Assembly: GCA_039028695.1 (NCBI GenBank)
Contig: JBCCHN010000003.1
Coordinates: 1-64,000 of the forward strand
Length of the DNA: 64,000 nucleotides
Reading direction: 5' to 3'
Source of the DNA: JANQKX01 sp039028695
GTDB lineage: Bacteria > Pseudomonadota > Alphaproteobacteria > Kiloniellales > Kiloniellaceae
Every line of letters starts with the position of its first letter. Within the stretch, counting starts at the first letter, position 1. Below the pieces are notes generated by a model. It ran no database searches, was not told where the DNA came from, and worked only from the letters and a program-made list of their open reading frames with translations. Shown one piece after another: positions 16,246 through 25,140 of the stretch. Position numbers and translations under genes: made by a program.

Positions 16246-16815
16246 ATGGCAGAAACTGAAGCAAAGCCCCTCAAACTGCGGGCCCGTGACCTGGAAGACA
16301 TGGATGTAATCGCTGCACTGTTGCAGGACGCCCTGGTGCCCATGACTGACGTGCGCTTTTTGCGGACCGAAAAACGCTTTGTCCTGGTTCTCAACCGATT
16401 CAACTGGGCCCTAGGCGAGGACGGCCAGCCCAGCCGGCCGGCCCAGGAGCCTGACAACGAGGATGCACCCTTTGAGGATGTGGACGGGCCACCGCCGTTC
16501 GAGCGTATCAACAGCGGGCTGTGCTTTGATCGGGTTCAGCGGGTTCGCACCCGCGGCCTTACGGCTGACAGTAAAAAAGAAATCCTCAATCTGCTGACCA
16601 TTAAGGCCGAGCCCAAGGCGATCACGCTGATTTTTTCCGATGATATGGAAATGCGATTGGATGTGACCGGAATTGTTTGCCATCTAGAGGACCTGGGACG
16701 GGCTTGGCCAACCCGCTGGCGACCTGATCATGATGCGGGGGATCAAGAGGCGGAAGATCAAGGTGCTGAGGATGGGCAGGCCGGTTCCGCGCAACAAGAA
16801 GAACAGTCGTCTTAG
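16246..16815 (+). CDS. DUF2948 family protein
   Basis: 189 residues. The conserved core LKLRARDLEDMDVIAALLQ, followed by RFLRTEKRFVLVLNRFNW and then LTIKAEPKAITLIF, marks the DUF2948 family, which is found almost always next to murA or hisD in alphaproteobacteria. The function is unknown. The C-terminal 30 residues are a Gln/Glu/Asp-rich tail that is probably disordered. It is a likely cytoplasmic protein with no signal peptide or membrane segment. Confidence 0.9.
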   Translation: MAETEAKPLKLRARDLEDMDVIAALLQDALVPMTDVRFLRTEKRFVLVLNRFNWALGEDGQPSRPAQEPDNEDAPFEDVDGPPPFERINSGLCFDRVQRVRTRGLTADSKKEILNLLTIKAEPKAITLIFSDDMEMRLDVTGIVCHLEDLGRAWPTRWRPDHDAGDQEAEDQGAEDGQAGSAQQEEQSS

Positions 16816-16910
16816 GCGGTGGTAGGCGAGCGATGTAACGCGAAAAGGACTACCGCACGCCGAAGGACCGCACCAGGCCCAAGGATTAAATCAGGACAAA
16901 TCACCCCGTT

Positions 16911-17573
16911 ATGACAGCGAACGACAATCTAATTTTGGCGTTGCCCAAGGGTCGTATTTTAAAGGAACTCAAGCCTTTGCTGGCGGCCTGTGGCATTGTG
17001 CCCGAGCCCGCTTTCGACCGAGAGGATGCGCGCCAGCTTTTGTTTCAGACCAATCGTCCGAACTTGCAGCTTATCCGTGTGCGCTCCTTTGACGTGGCCA
17101 CCTTTGTGGCCTTCGGGGCCGCCCACCTGGGCGTGGCCGGCAACGATGTCTTGATGGAATTTGATTTTCCCGAACTCTATAGCCCGGTCGACTTGGACAT
17201 TGGGGCTTGCCGCCTATCCGTGGCTGAACCCAAGGACCTGTCGCGTGAGGACGATCCGAGCCGCTGGAGCCATGTGCGGGTGGCGACCAAATACCCTGAG
17301 GTGACGCGCCGCCATTTCGCCGCCCGGGGCGTTCAGGCCGAATGCATCAAACTCAATGGGGCCATGGAGCTAGCGCCCGGATTGGGTCTTTGTCGCCGGA
17401 TCGTGGATTTGGTCTCCAGCGGCGCCACCCTCAAAGCCAACGGCCTGGTGGAGGTGGAGACGATCGCCCATATCACCTCCCGCCTGATCGTCAATCGGGC
17501 CGCCTTGAAGACCCGACATGCGGAGGTTAATGCCCTGGTGGAGAAATTCCGGGAGGTCGCTGATGCAGCCTAG
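16911..17573 (+). CDS. hisG: ATP phosphoribosyltransferase, short form
   Basis: 220 residues. First step of histidine biosynthesis: PRPP plus ATP to phosphoribosyl-ATP. ALPKGRILKE and the PRPP-binding block near VDLVSSGATLKANGL are typical. The protein lacks the C-terminal regulatory domain of the long form, so by family knowledge it needs the HisRS-like partner HisZ, which is not in this window. Its last ten bases overlap the start of hisD, giving translational coupling. Confidence 0.96.
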   Translation: MTANDNLILALPKGRILKELKPLLAACGIVPEPAFDREDARQLLFQTNRPNLQLIRVRSFDVATFVAFGAAHLGVAGNDVLMEFDFPELYSPVDLDIGACRLSVAEPKDLSREDDPSRWSHVRVATKYPEVTRRHFAARGVQAECIKLNGAMELAPGLGLCRRIVDLVSSGATLKANGLVEVETIAHITSRLIVNRAALKTRHAEVNALVEKFREVADAA

Positions 17574-18897
17574 CGGCTCTCGTGTGGGTTGGCGCTTAAA
17601 TGCTGCCGATCCGGACTTCGAAAAGGCCTTTACGTCTCTGCTGGAGGGTAAGCGCGAGACCGATGAAGATGTGGCCGATCAGGTGGCCGCGATTATCGCG
17701 CAAGTCCGCAGCGACGGAGACCAAGCGCTCTTGGCGCTGACGGCCCGGTTCGATCGGCTGGAAATGGCCGCGCCCGAGCTGCGCATCGCATCCTGGGAGG
17801 TGGAGCAGGCCGTGGCTTCTTGCACGGCCGCGGACTTGGCGGCTCTGGAGGAAGCGGCGGCGCGGATCGAAGACTATCACGCCCGCCAGCAACCCGAGGA
17901 TCTCTTCTATCGGGATCCGGCCGGGCTCGGGCTCGGTTGGCGTTGGACCGCGGTGCAGTCGGTCGGTCTTTATGTGCCGGGCGGCTTGGCCAGCTATCCG
18001 TCATCGGTGCTGATGAATGCGATCCCGGCGCGGGTGGCAGGCGTGGAGCGCCTGGTCATGGTGGTTCCCTCCCCGGGCGGCGCCATCAATCCGCTGGTCC
18101 TGGCTGCGGCACGCCTTTCGGGTGTCACTGAAATATACCGGGTGGGTGGAGCTCAGGCCGTGGCAGCCTTGGCTTATGGCACCGAGAGCATCTCCCCCGT
18201 CGATAAAATTGTCGGCCCCGGCAATGCCTATGTGGCCGCCGCCAAGCGACAGGTATTCGGCAAGGTGGGGATCGATATGATCGCCGGCCCTTCGGAAATT
18301 CTTGTTGTTGCTGATGGTGAGAACAATCCGGCTTGGATCGCCGCCGATCTATTGTCTCAAGCGGAACACGATGCATCGGCTCAGTCGATCCTGATCACCG
18401 ATGACGAGGCCTTTGCCCAGGAGGTAGACCGGGAAGTTGCCTCTCTCTTAACGACATTGCCCCGTCGCGAGATTGCCGGCCAAAGCTGGCGCGATCACGG
18501 TGCCATTATTTTGGTGGATCGCTTGGAATCAGCCGTGCCCTTGGTGGACCGTTTGGCGCCGGAACACCTGGAGTTGGCGGTAGCCGCGCCTGACGTATTG
18601 GTCGGGCAGATCCGCAACGCGGGGGCGATTTTCCTGGGTCGCCATACGCCCGAAGCCTTGGGAGACTATGTGGCTGGCCCCAACCATGTCTTGCCGACCG
18701 CGCGCTCGGCCCGCTTTTCCTCTGGGCTGTCAGTGTTGGATTTTATGAAGCGCAGCTCTCTGATCGCCTGTGACGAAAAGGGTTTGGCGGCCATTGGTCG
18801 GAGTGGCGCCCGATTAGCCCATTCGGAAGGGTTGTCCGCCCATGCCCATTCCATTGAGGTTCGATTGGGAAAAAACCGGGACACGTCATTGAACTGA
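17563..18897 (+). CDS. hisD: Histidinol dehydrogenase
   Basis: 444 residues from the ATG at 17563, which overlaps the hisG stop. It catalyses the last two oxidations of histidine synthesis (histidinol to histidine, NAD- and zinc-dependent). Family blocks seen: YVPGGLASYPSSVLMNA, VDKIVGPGNAYVAAAKR, DMIAGPSEILVVAD, the catalytic Glu-His pair in LAPEHLEL, and GDYVAGPNHVLPT. Length and motifs are normal. Confidence 0.97.
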   Translation: MQPSGSRVGWRLNAADPDFEKAFTSLLEGKRETDEDVADQVAAIIAQVRSDGDQALLALTARFDRLEMAAPELRIASWEVEQAVASCTAADLAALEEAAARIEDYHARQQPEDLFYRDPAGLGLGWRWTAVQSVGLYVPGGLASYPSSVLMNAIPARVAGVERLVMVVPSPGGAINPLVLAAARLSGVTEIYRVGGAQAVAALAYGTESISPVDKIVGPGNAYVAAAKRQVFGKVGIDMIAGPSEILVVADGENNPAWIAADLLSQAEHDASAQSILITDDEAFAQEVDREVASLLTTLPRREIAGQSWRDHGAIILVDRLESAVPLVDRLAPEHLELAVAAPDVLVGQIRNAGAIFLGRHTPEALGDYVAGPNHVLPTARSARFSSGLSVLDFMKRSSLIACDEKGLAAIGRSGARLAHSEGLSAHAHSIEVRLGKNRDTSLN

Positions 18898-18955
18898 CAA
18901 GGCCCTGGCGCGCCGTAATGAGGCGCTGTCCGGGAGGTCCGTTAAAAGGGGACAA

Positions 18956-19453
18956 ATGATGGCCGATGATCAGACCGGACAGAGCGACAACAATCGCTTG
19001 ATCTCCATTGTGCTGGATGAGAAAAGCGTGTTGCGCCGCTCGCCCGAGGTGGAGCACGAGCGACAGGTCGCCATCTATGACCTACTCGAGGATAATTCTT
19101 TTAAGCCGCAGGACTTGGATGCCGGGCCCTATGGTCTCTTTTTGAAGATCGAGGAAAATCGCCTGATCTTCGACATTCGGGACCAGGCGGACGATCCCCT
19201 GACCGCCGTTAGCCTTCCTCTCTTGCCCTTTCGCCGCATCGTGCGGGACTACTTTGCCGTTTGCGAAAGCTATTTCGAGGCGATCAAAACGGCCAGCCCG
19301 GCCAAGATCGAGTCCATCGATATGGGCCGGCGAGGCCTGCACAATGACGGCTCCGAACTGCTCTTGGACCGGTTGGCCGGCAAGATCGAGGTGGATTTCG
19401 ATACGGCGCGCCGCCTTTTTACACTGATCTGCGTTTTGCACATCCGGGGCTGA
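18956..19453 (+). CDS. UPF0262 family protein
   Basis: 165 residues with no signal or membrane segment. The blocks PEVEHERQVAIYDLLEDN, LPLLPFRRIVRDYF and MGRRGLHNDGSELL are characteristic of UPF0262, an alphaproteobacterial family of unknown role that regularly follows hisD. Two ATG codons are adjacent (18956, 18959) behind AAAAGGGGAC. The stop is ten bases before the phosphatase gene, so the two are probably cotranscribed. Confidence 0.9.
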   Translation: MMADDQTGQSDNNRLISIVLDEKSVLRRSPEVEHERQVAIYDLLEDNSFKPQDLDAGPYGLFLKIEENRLIFDIRDQADDPLTAVSLPLLPFRRIVRDYFAVCESYFEAIKTASPAKIESIDMGRRGLHNDGSELLLDRLAGKIEVDFDTARRLFTLICVLHIRG

Positions 19454-19462
19454 CGTCTTTTC

Positions 19463-19906
19463 ATGACTGAACTGCCCGGCGCCGTCCTCTTTGCCTGTAC
19501 CCACAATGCCGTGCGTTCGCCCATGGGCGAGGGGCTGCTGAAGCATTTGCTCGGGCATAAGATCTATGTGGACTCTGCCGGCGTCCGCGCCCAAGAGGTC
19601 GATGGCTTTGTTATTGAGGTGATGAACGAGATTGGCATCAATCTGGCGCGCCACCGCTCCAAGTCCTTTGAGGATTTGGAGGATAGTTCCTATGACCTAA
19701 TCATTTCCCTGTCGCCCGAGGCTCAGCACAAGGCCGTGGACATGACCCGGACCATGGCTTGCGAGGTGGAATTCTGGAACACCTTCGATCCCTCGATCGT
19801 CGAGGGCAATCGGGATACGCGCTTGGATGCCTACCGTCAGGTCCGTGACTTTCTCAAGAAACGTATCGAAAAACGCTTTGCCCTGGACTTAAAGCCGATG
19901 GAATAA
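19463..19906 (+). CDS. Low-molecular-weight protein tyrosine phosphatase-like / arsenate reductase-like protein
   Basis: 147 residues. The phosphate-binding loop CTHNAVRSPM (CX5R) sits at residues 11–17 and the general acid Asp is in FDPSI, as in LMW phosphotyrosine phosphatases and the related thioredoxin-type arsenate reductases. No further Cys pair for arsenate reduction is evident, which favours phosphatase. The partner UPF0262 gene upstream is a standing neighbour in alphaproteobacteria. The substrate is unknown. Confidence 0.88.
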   Translation: MTELPGAVLFACTHNAVRSPMGEGLLKHLLGHKIYVDSAGVRAQEVDGFVIEVMNEIGINLARHRSKSFEDLEDSSYDLIISLSPEAQHKAVDMTRTMACEVEFWNTFDPSIVEGNRDTRLDAYRQVRDFLKKRIEKRFALDLKPME

Positions 19907-19923
19907 GCATGGCCCGGCGCGCT

Positions 19924-20052
19924 CTATCTCGGCCGGACGTCGCCCAAGAATTTGTCCACCTTGGATTTTAGGTCCGGGGATCGCTGCGCCGGCTCTTTGG
20001 CCAGTGATTGAACCGAACCGGCCGCCTGTCCCGTTTGCTCCGCCGCGACAGC
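19924..20052 (-). pseudogene. Remnant of a chemoreceptor C-terminus
   Basis: On the minus strand the frame ends AEQTGQAAGSVQS, then a stretch with LKSKVDKFLGDVRPR and a stop. That pattern is the usual C-terminal end of alphaproteobacterial methyl-accepting chemotaxis proteins (a QxGxAA block followed by LRxEVDxFLxxVR). Upstream of AVAAEQ the frame loses any receptor similarity, so only about 43 codons survive. It is inferred to be a decayed receptor gene, opposite in direction to the housekeeping genes around it. Confidence 0.5.
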
Positions 20053-20430
20053 GAGCGGGGAAGGGTGTCGGTCAGGATCTGGATCCCCAAGGCCGCCTAC
20101 CAGCGTGGCAAGGTCTTGCCGCCGGAAAAAGAGGCATCGTTGCGCCCATGAAAAACCCAGATCAAAATATCCAAACAATCCGTATTATTTTTGGATCAGG
20201 TTGGATTCACCCACTGAAAAGTAGGGCCGAGCCAAAGCGGAAGGCCATATCAATAATAATTATCTAAGCCTATGAATAACTTGCAAATTTTCTTTGTCTT
20301 ATGTTGATGGACGGCAGGTTGCTTGCTGTAGTTTTGGGTCAATAACACGATCTAGGATAGGTTTTTGTAATGTCCTGGCCGCCGGCCACGCCGTGCCGGT
20401 CTTGCGCTAAAATGTCGGCAATTAAGAGGG
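20053..20430. other. Intergenic region between the phosphatase/receptor remnant and infA
   Basis: No gene found. The part from 20155 to 20345 is distinctly AT-rich compared with the flanks and looks like decayed or acquired DNA. It carries no recognisable RNA gene. Confidence 0.35.
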
Positions 20431-20431
20431 T

Positions 20432-20459
20432 TTGTCCGGCGCAGGGTTTTATGTATAGT
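20432..20459 (+). promoter_or_regulatory. Sigma-70-type promoter of infA
   Basis: TTGTCC at 20432–20437 and TATAGT at 20454–20459 with a 16-base spacer. Transcription would begin near 20466, leaving a leader of about 55 bases before the infA start. Confidence 0.6.
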
Positions 20460-20521
20460 GCGCCCGGCGCCGGGGTGGGGACCTTGGCGATCATGGGATT
20501 AGAGGATAAAGAACGCACAGT

Positions 20522-20740
20522 ATGGCTAAAGAGGATTTGCTCGAATTTCAAGGCACGGTCACCGAACTGCTGCCCAACGCCATGTTCCGGGTCAAGCTGG
20601 ACAACGACCACGAGGTCCTGGCCCACACGGCGGGTAAAATGCGCAAGCACCGCATTCGGGTTCTGGCGGGTGATCGGGTGACCGTTGAGATGACGCCCTA
20701 TGATTTGACCAAGGGGCGCATCACCTTCCGCTTCAAATAG
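20522..20740 (+). CDS. infA: Translation initiation factor IF-1
   Basis: 72 residues, the standard length. It is an S1/OB-fold protein that binds the A site of the 30S subunit. The sequence AKEDLLEFQGTVTELLPN, then FRVKLDNDHEVLAHTAGKM and KGRITFRFK, is a clear family match. It is the first gene of a run infA–maf–RNase E/G–yacG with short gaps, so it probably heads an operon. Confidence 0.98.
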   Translation: MAKEDLLEFQGTVTELLPNAMFRVKLDNDHEVLAHTAGKMRKHRIRVLAGDRVTVEMTPYDLTKGRITFRFK

Positions 20741-20752
20741 ATATTTTTCGTC

Positions 20753-21355
20753 ATGGTCGCCGGAACGGGGGGCGGTAAGGGACGGTTGATCTTGGCATCC
20801 GCCTCGCCCCGTCGTTTGAGCCTGTTGCGTCAAATCGGCATTGAGCCCGATGAAGTGGCGCCGGCCGAACTGGATGAAATACCCAACCGCCGGGAATTGC
20901 CTGCCGCCTTTGCCAAACGCATGGCTGAGGAAAAGGCCGCCTACGCGGGTCACAGCCATCAGGGAAACTTCGTGCTGGCCGCTGACACGGTCGTGGCTCT
21001 CGGCCGGCGGATCATGGGCAAGGCCAAGAGCGAAGCCGAGGCCGCGGCTTTTTTGCGTGCCCTCTCGGGCCGACGGCACCGGGTTCTGGGTGCCGTTAAG
21101 GTCATTGCCCCCGGTGGTCGGGAGGCGGCCCGTCTGGTGACCACCATGGTTACCTTCAAACGCCTCACCGAGCCGGAAATCCAAGCCTACATCAAGAGCG
21201 GGGAATGGCGGGATAAAGCGGGAGCCTATGCCATCCAAGGGCATGCGGCGGCATTTGTCCCCGCCATCAACGGCTCTTATACGAATGTGGTGGGCCTGCC
21301 GCTGGTGGAGACTCGAAATCTCTTGGTGGGGCAGGGCTATCGCCCGCACGTCTAA
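20753..21355 (+). CDS. maf: Maf-family nucleoside triphosphate pyrophosphatase
   Basis: 200 residues. Maf proteins hydrolyse dTTP/UTP or modified nucleotides. Seen: LILASASPRR at the substrate site, EEKA, the catalytic LAADTVVAL, and DKAGAYAIQGHAA, which is of the dTTP/UTP-type. The gene lies 12 bases after infA and three bases before the RNase gene. Confidence 0.94.
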   Translation: MVAGTGGGKGRLILASASPRRLSLLRQIGIEPDEVAPAELDEIPNRRELPAAFAKRMAEEKAAYAGHSHQGNFVLAADTVVALGRRIMGKAKSEAEAAAFLRALSGRRHRVLGAVKVIAPGGREAARLVTTMVTFKRLTEPEIQAYIKSGEWRDKAGAYAIQGHAAAFVPAINGSYTNVVGLPLVETRNLLVGQGYRPHV

Positions 21356-21358
21356 TTC

Positions 21359-22606
21359 ATGACAACGCTTTCCCCGGACACGCTTCTCATCAATGCTCAG
21401 CCCGGTGAGCGACGTTTCGCCTGGCTGAGGGACGGTCAGCTTGTCGATGTGGAGATCTGGCGCGAGGGGCAGGGGCCGGAGGCTGGTGCTGTCTACCTGG
21501 GTCGAGTCCAGCGAATAGACCGGCGTCTCGGCGCCGCGTTCGTGGAAGTGGGAAGCGGCACAGCGGGCTTTCTGCCCCTGCGGGGGACCGAGGCCAGCAC
21601 TTTGTCCGAGGGTCGCTACCTGCCGGTCCGGGTCGTGCGTGCCGCAACGCCGCAGGATGGCAAGGGCCCAAAGCTCTCGACCCGTTTGGGCGAGCTTTCA
21701 GGACATCCGGCCGTGGAGCGGGCCATATCGCAGGGTCGGGACGGCGCCAAACCCGGACTGCTCAGCGCCGGGGACAATCCCATCGCCGGGGACGATCCGG
21801 TCGCGGCCGTTCTCCGCCACCAGGGATGCCAGGTATTGTGCGATGACGAGGACCTTTACCACGCCTGCCGCCAGGCGGCTTTCGACGCGCCTTCGGATCA
21901 AGCGGATGGACTGACATTTTATACCGAGGCAGAACCGCTTTTTGAGGCCTTTGGCGTGGAAGCGCAGATTGAAGCTTTGCTGGGCCCTCAGGTGGATTTG
22001 CCGTCGGGTGGTGGCCTCTTGATCGAGCCGACCCGCACCCTTACGGCCATCGACGTGAACGCAGGCCAGCACAGAGAGCCCGGCGGGCCGGAGGCTTTGG
22101 CCGCGGCTGTCAACCGCGAGGCGGTGCCGGCGATTGCCCGTCACCTGCGGCTGAGGGGCCTATCCGGATTGATTGTGGTGGATTTCTTGCGTCTCGCCGC
22201 GGAAGATCAGCGCCGGACAATCGTGTCGCAGCTGCGCAAGGCCTTGCGCCATGATCCCGCCGCCAGCGAGGTTCGCGCCATGTCGCCGACCGGACTGGTA
22301 GAGATGAGCCGCCAGCGCCGCCGACCGCCCTTACTTGAAATCCTGACCATACCCTGCGGACTGGGGGGAAGCGGCCGGAAATATTCCTCAGAAAGCAACG
22401 GCTTTGCTCTGCTACGCCAGCTGCGGGGTCAGCTCGCCCATACGCCGGGCAAGGGTTTCAGGATCAAAGCCAGCCGGGCGATCATTGAGGCGCTGGAAAG
22501 TGGCCAAGTCGCTGCAGCGCGCCGGCAATTGGAAACCCGCCTCGGACGACGCTTGCCAATGGAAGCCTCACGGGATAGGGAAGAACCGGAAATCATTTTT
22601 TCCTGA
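21359..22606 (+). CDS. rng: Ribonuclease E/G family protein with degenerate zinc link
   Basis: 415 residues, RNase G-like in size. An S1-like RNA-binding part (AVYLGRVQRI, then GAAFVEVGSGTAGFLPL) is followed by the DNase I-like catalytic core with metal Asp residues in AIDVNAG and IVVDFLRL, and by MSPTGLVEMSRQR. In RNase E/G a CPxCxGxG 'zinc link' normally follows; here it reads TIPCGLGGSG, so the first Cys is lost and only one remains, while the Gly-rich part is kept. Dimer linkage by zinc may therefore differ. No RNase E scaffold tail. The order infA–maf–rng–yacG is the common alphaproteobacterial one. Confidence 0.9.
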   Translation: MTTLSPDTLLINAQPGERRFAWLRDGQLVDVEIWREGQGPEAGAVYLGRVQRIDRRLGAAFVEVGSGTAGFLPLRGTEASTLSEGRYLPVRVVRAATPQDGKGPKLSTRLGELSGHPAVERAISQGRDGAKPGLLSAGDNPIAGDDPVAAVLRHQGCQVLCDDEDLYHACRQAAFDAPSDQADGLTFYTEAEPLFEAFGVEAQIEALLGPQVDLPSGGGLLIEPTRTLTAIDVNAGQHREPGGPEALAAAVNREAVPAIARHLRLRGLSGLIVVDFLRLAAEDQRRTIVSQLRKALRHDPAASEVRAMSPTGLVEMSRQRRRPPLLEILTIPCGLGGSGRKYSSESNGFALLRQLRGQLAHTPGKGFRIKASRAIIEALESGQVAAARRQLETRLGRRLPMEASRDREEPEIIFS

Positions 22607-22657
22607 TTTCCTGCAATGTGATTTACCCTATCGGTTTGGATCTGCAACGGCGGACAG

Positions 22658-22882
22658 ATGAGCAAAGAACCCGCAGCGGACAGCAAAGTTGTGCCCTTGT
22701 CGCGAAAAGGGGGCAAGTGCCCGATTTGCAAGGCGCCCAGCATTGTCGACTATCGTCCCTTTTGTTCGCGCCGCTGTTCTGATTTGGATCTGGGGCGTTG
22801 GTTGAAGGGAACATATAAAATCCCCGGCGACCCAGCGGATTTGCCAGATGATGGCCGTGAAACAGACGACGATTTTTCTTAA
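22658..22882 (+). CDS. yacG: DNA gyrase inhibitor YacG (zinc-binding)
   Basis: 74 residues. Four zinc Cys ligands are visible: CPIC and CSRRC, with the typical YRPFCSRRCSDLDLGRWLKG block. YacG proteins bind GyrB and inhibit gyrase in Escherichia coli. The acidic tail (DDGRETDDDF) is usual. It is the last gene of the infA-led run. Confidence 0.95.
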   Translation: MSKEPAADSKVVPLSRKGGKCPICKAPSIVDYRPFCSRRCSDLDLGRWLKGTYKIPGDPADLPDDGRETDDDFS

Positions 22883-22936
22883 TTGATGATCTGCTAACGT
22901 TGGCAGAGCTGCGCGTTAGCCCCTTCGGAAAGTGCT

Positions 22937-24202
22937 ATGTGGGACGCTCTAAAGACCTCGTGGGCTCTTTTTTTCGGCATGCTCTTGCTGATGGTCAGCA
23001 ACGGCCTCTTGGTGACGCTGCTGACCCTGCGCGGGACTGAACTGGGTTTTGGGGACACAACTATTGGTCTGATGCAGTCCGGCTACCCCGCGGGTGCCTT
23101 GTTCGGCTGTATCTATGCACCCCGGTTGGTCGCGAAAGTAGGGCATATCCGGGCCTTTGCCGCGCTGGCCTCGCTGGCGAGTACGGCAGCCCTGGTGCAT
23201 CTGGTCACGCTTGATCCTTGGAGTTGGGGCGCCATGCGGGCCTTGTCCGGGTTTTGCTTTTCCGGCCTTTACGTCGTTTCGGAAAGCTGGCTCAACGGTC
23301 GGGCCACCAATCGGAACCGGGCCAGCCTGCTGTCGATTTATTTCGTCATACAGACAGGTGGCAGCGCGGCCGGTCAGCTGCTGCTAAATTTGTCCAGTCC
23401 CAGTGGGGTCCTTCTCTTTGTCGTGACCTCGATTTTGGTCTCTCTCTCGCTGGTGCCCATCCTTATTTCGGCCACTCGGGCGCCAACCTTTGAGGCGCCG
23501 GAGAGAATTTCCCTGCGGGCCCTTTTCAAGCTGTCGCCCATGGGGCTGACGGGGAGTTTTTTAAACGGTATTGCCCAAGGCACCCTCTATGTGGGCTTGG
23601 CGGTTTTTGGGGCGGCAATCGCTTTACCGCCGGGGCAGGTCGGTATGTTGGTCGGCGCCGCCACGGTGGGCGGCATGTTACTGCAAGTGCCGGTCGCCCG
23701 ACTGTCCGATCGCCTTGATCGACGGATCGTGATTCTGGGCGTCGCTCTTTTGGCCCTGCCGTTATGTTTCTTCCTTGCGGCATCGACCGAACCGGGTTCT
23801 CCGGGCGGCCCAGCATCCGGAAAAGCTGACTGGGGCTTATTGCTGTGCCTGGCCGCCCTGGGTGGATTGATCCTGCCGATTTATTCCCTCTGTATCGCCC
23901 ACACGAACGATTATTTGCGGCCTGGACAGGTGGTGCCCGCCAGCGGCACTTTGGTCCTGGTTCTCAACGGGGGCATTATCATTGGCCCCACCGCCGGTGC
24001 TTGGGCGGTTGGACAGCTTGGGCCGGCCGGGCTTTTTTACCTCTTAGCGCTCTTACAAGGCCTCACCGCCTTAGCCGGTGTCATCCGGCTGATGAGTGGG
24101 CGTGCCCGTGCCCAGTCTCCCGGTCGTGCCGTTGCGGTATCGCACAGCGCAACTCCTCTCGCCGCCCAGCTGAATCCCGAAGCCGACTCAAAAGACGAGT
24201 AG
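22937..24202 (+). CDS. MFS transporter, YcaD-like
   Basis: 421 residues with 12 predicted membrane segments. Features: LLTLRGTELGF in the first loop, GYPAGALFGCIYAPRLVAKVGH as motif A, and ESWLNGRATNRNRA before segment 5, a mark of the YcaD/YfkF type MFS. LQVPVARLSDRLDRR is the second motif A. The substrate is unknown. It lies 54 bases after yacG and could be read through from that operon. Confidence 0.88.
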   Translation: MWDALKTSWALFFGMLLLMVSNGLLVTLLTLRGTELGFGDTTIGLMQSGYPAGALFGCIYAPRLVAKVGHIRAFAALASLASTAALVHLVTLDPWSWGAMRALSGFCFSGLYVVSESWLNGRATNRNRASLLSIYFVIQTGGSAAGQLLLNLSSPSGVLLFVVTSILVSLSLVPILISATRAPTFEAPERISLRALFKLSPMGLTGSFLNGIAQGTLYVGLAVFGAAIALPPGQVGMLVGAATVGGMLLQVPVARLSDRLDRRIVILGVALLALPLCFFLAASTEPGSPGGPASGKADWGLLLCLAALGGLILPIYSLCIAHTNDYLRPGQVVPASGTLVLVLNGGIIIGPTAGAWAVGQLGPAGLFYLLALLQGLTALAGVIRLMSGRARAQSPGRAVAVSHSATPLAAQLNPEADSKDE

Positions 24203-24436
24203 ATCGGTCTGGCTTTTGGCAAGACACATCGACCAAGCCGGCCAAGGTTTAAAGCCTTAGCCTATACGCGCAATGACACATCAATGACCGATTGACGAGA
24301 ATCCGTGTTCCATTTTTGTTTGTACACGGTTAAGATGATGAGATATTATTCAAATCTCTGAAAGGGTGTTGTTTCATTTAGAATAAAGGCCATAAACATA
24401 AATTAAATTCCGAGCAGACCAAAAGGACCATCAACG

Positions 24437-24937
24437 ATGCCGAGATCCAGGAAGGACAAGACTTTTGGCCCATTGAAACGGGGCGGTGGCCGGGGAAAAG
24501 GGCCTCATCCCATTGATATTCATGTGGGTGGGCAGATTCGGGCCCGCCGAATCCTACTTGGACTGAGCCAGGAACAGCTTGGTAGATCTTTGATGGTCAC
24601 CTTCCAGCAAGTGCAAAAATACGAGCAAGGCAGCAATCGGGTCAGTGCCAGCCGTCTTTATGCCTTGGCGCACGCTCTAGGGGTGCCGGTCTCGTTTTTT
24701 TATGAGGGTTTGAGCGGAGAGCCGAGGGAACATCAGACTTTAGGTAGCAAGGCTGCCGTGCCGGATTTGCCTGTAGACGCGATCGAGCGAGCCGAATCGC
24801 TCAAGCTCATACGTTTCTTTTATGCACTGCCCAATGACCATCTTCGGCATTTGGTGATCGATGTGCTTAGAACCATCGCCCAGTCCTTCCGGCCAGGCCC
24901 CAAGGCTTCAGGCCAAGGCCCGGGTCGGAGGATATAG
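24437..24937 (+). CDS. Xre-family transcriptional regulator
   Basis: 166 residues. A helix-turn-helix of the Xre/SinR kind spans about residues 33–88 (RILLGLSQEQLGRSL, TFQQVQKYEQGSNRVSASRL). It is preceded by a basic Gly-rich leader and followed by a helical tail of 70 residues, a form common in Rhodospirillales. The DNA upstream has CCGTGT/ACACGG arms (24301–24330 region) that could be its own operator. Targets are unknown. Confidence 0.88.
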   Translation: MPRSRKDKTFGPLKRGGGRGKGPHPIDIHVGGQIRARRILLGLSQEQLGRSLMVTFQQVQKYEQGSNRVSASRLYALAHALGVPVSFFYEGLSGEPREHQTLGSKAAVPDLPVDAIERAESLKLIRFFYALPNDHLRHLVIDVLRTIAQSFRPGPKASGQGPGRRI

Positions 24938-25074
24938 GGACAAGGCTTCTAACGCCGTCCTTAGGGCCTTCTTTGCCAGCCTAAGCCGCGGTTGGCGGGA
25001 TGTGGCGATGGCAGTAGCGCTCAGTTGCGCGATCCGGCCCGAAATTGGGCGTAATAAAATTGAACACAAAAGAA

Positions 25075-25113
25075 GGGCTCCCAGGCGCGGCAATGACGCC
25101 GGCTTGGGAGCCC
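25075..25113 (-). terminator. Rho-independent terminator of the OmpA-like lipoprotein gene
   Basis: GGGCTCCCA at 25075–25083 pairs perfectly with TGGGAGCCC at 25105–25113. Read on the minus strand the hairpin lies 28 bases after the lipoprotein stop and is followed by TTCTTTTGTG. Strong stem with a moderate T tail. Confidence 0.8.
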
Positions 25114-25140
25114 TTTGTGGTTAGGCGTTCGCCCGAGTTT

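Noticed and set aside
20339..21349. 336-codon minus-strand frame opposite infA and maf
   Set aside because: It is antisense to two clearly real genes and has no family resemblance.
24300..24330. LexA-like box (GTTC N7 GTTT) before the Xre gene
   Set aside because: One mismatch from the alphaproteobacterial pattern and the downstream gene is not a known SOS gene; the overlapping CCGTGT/ACACGG arms explain it equally well.
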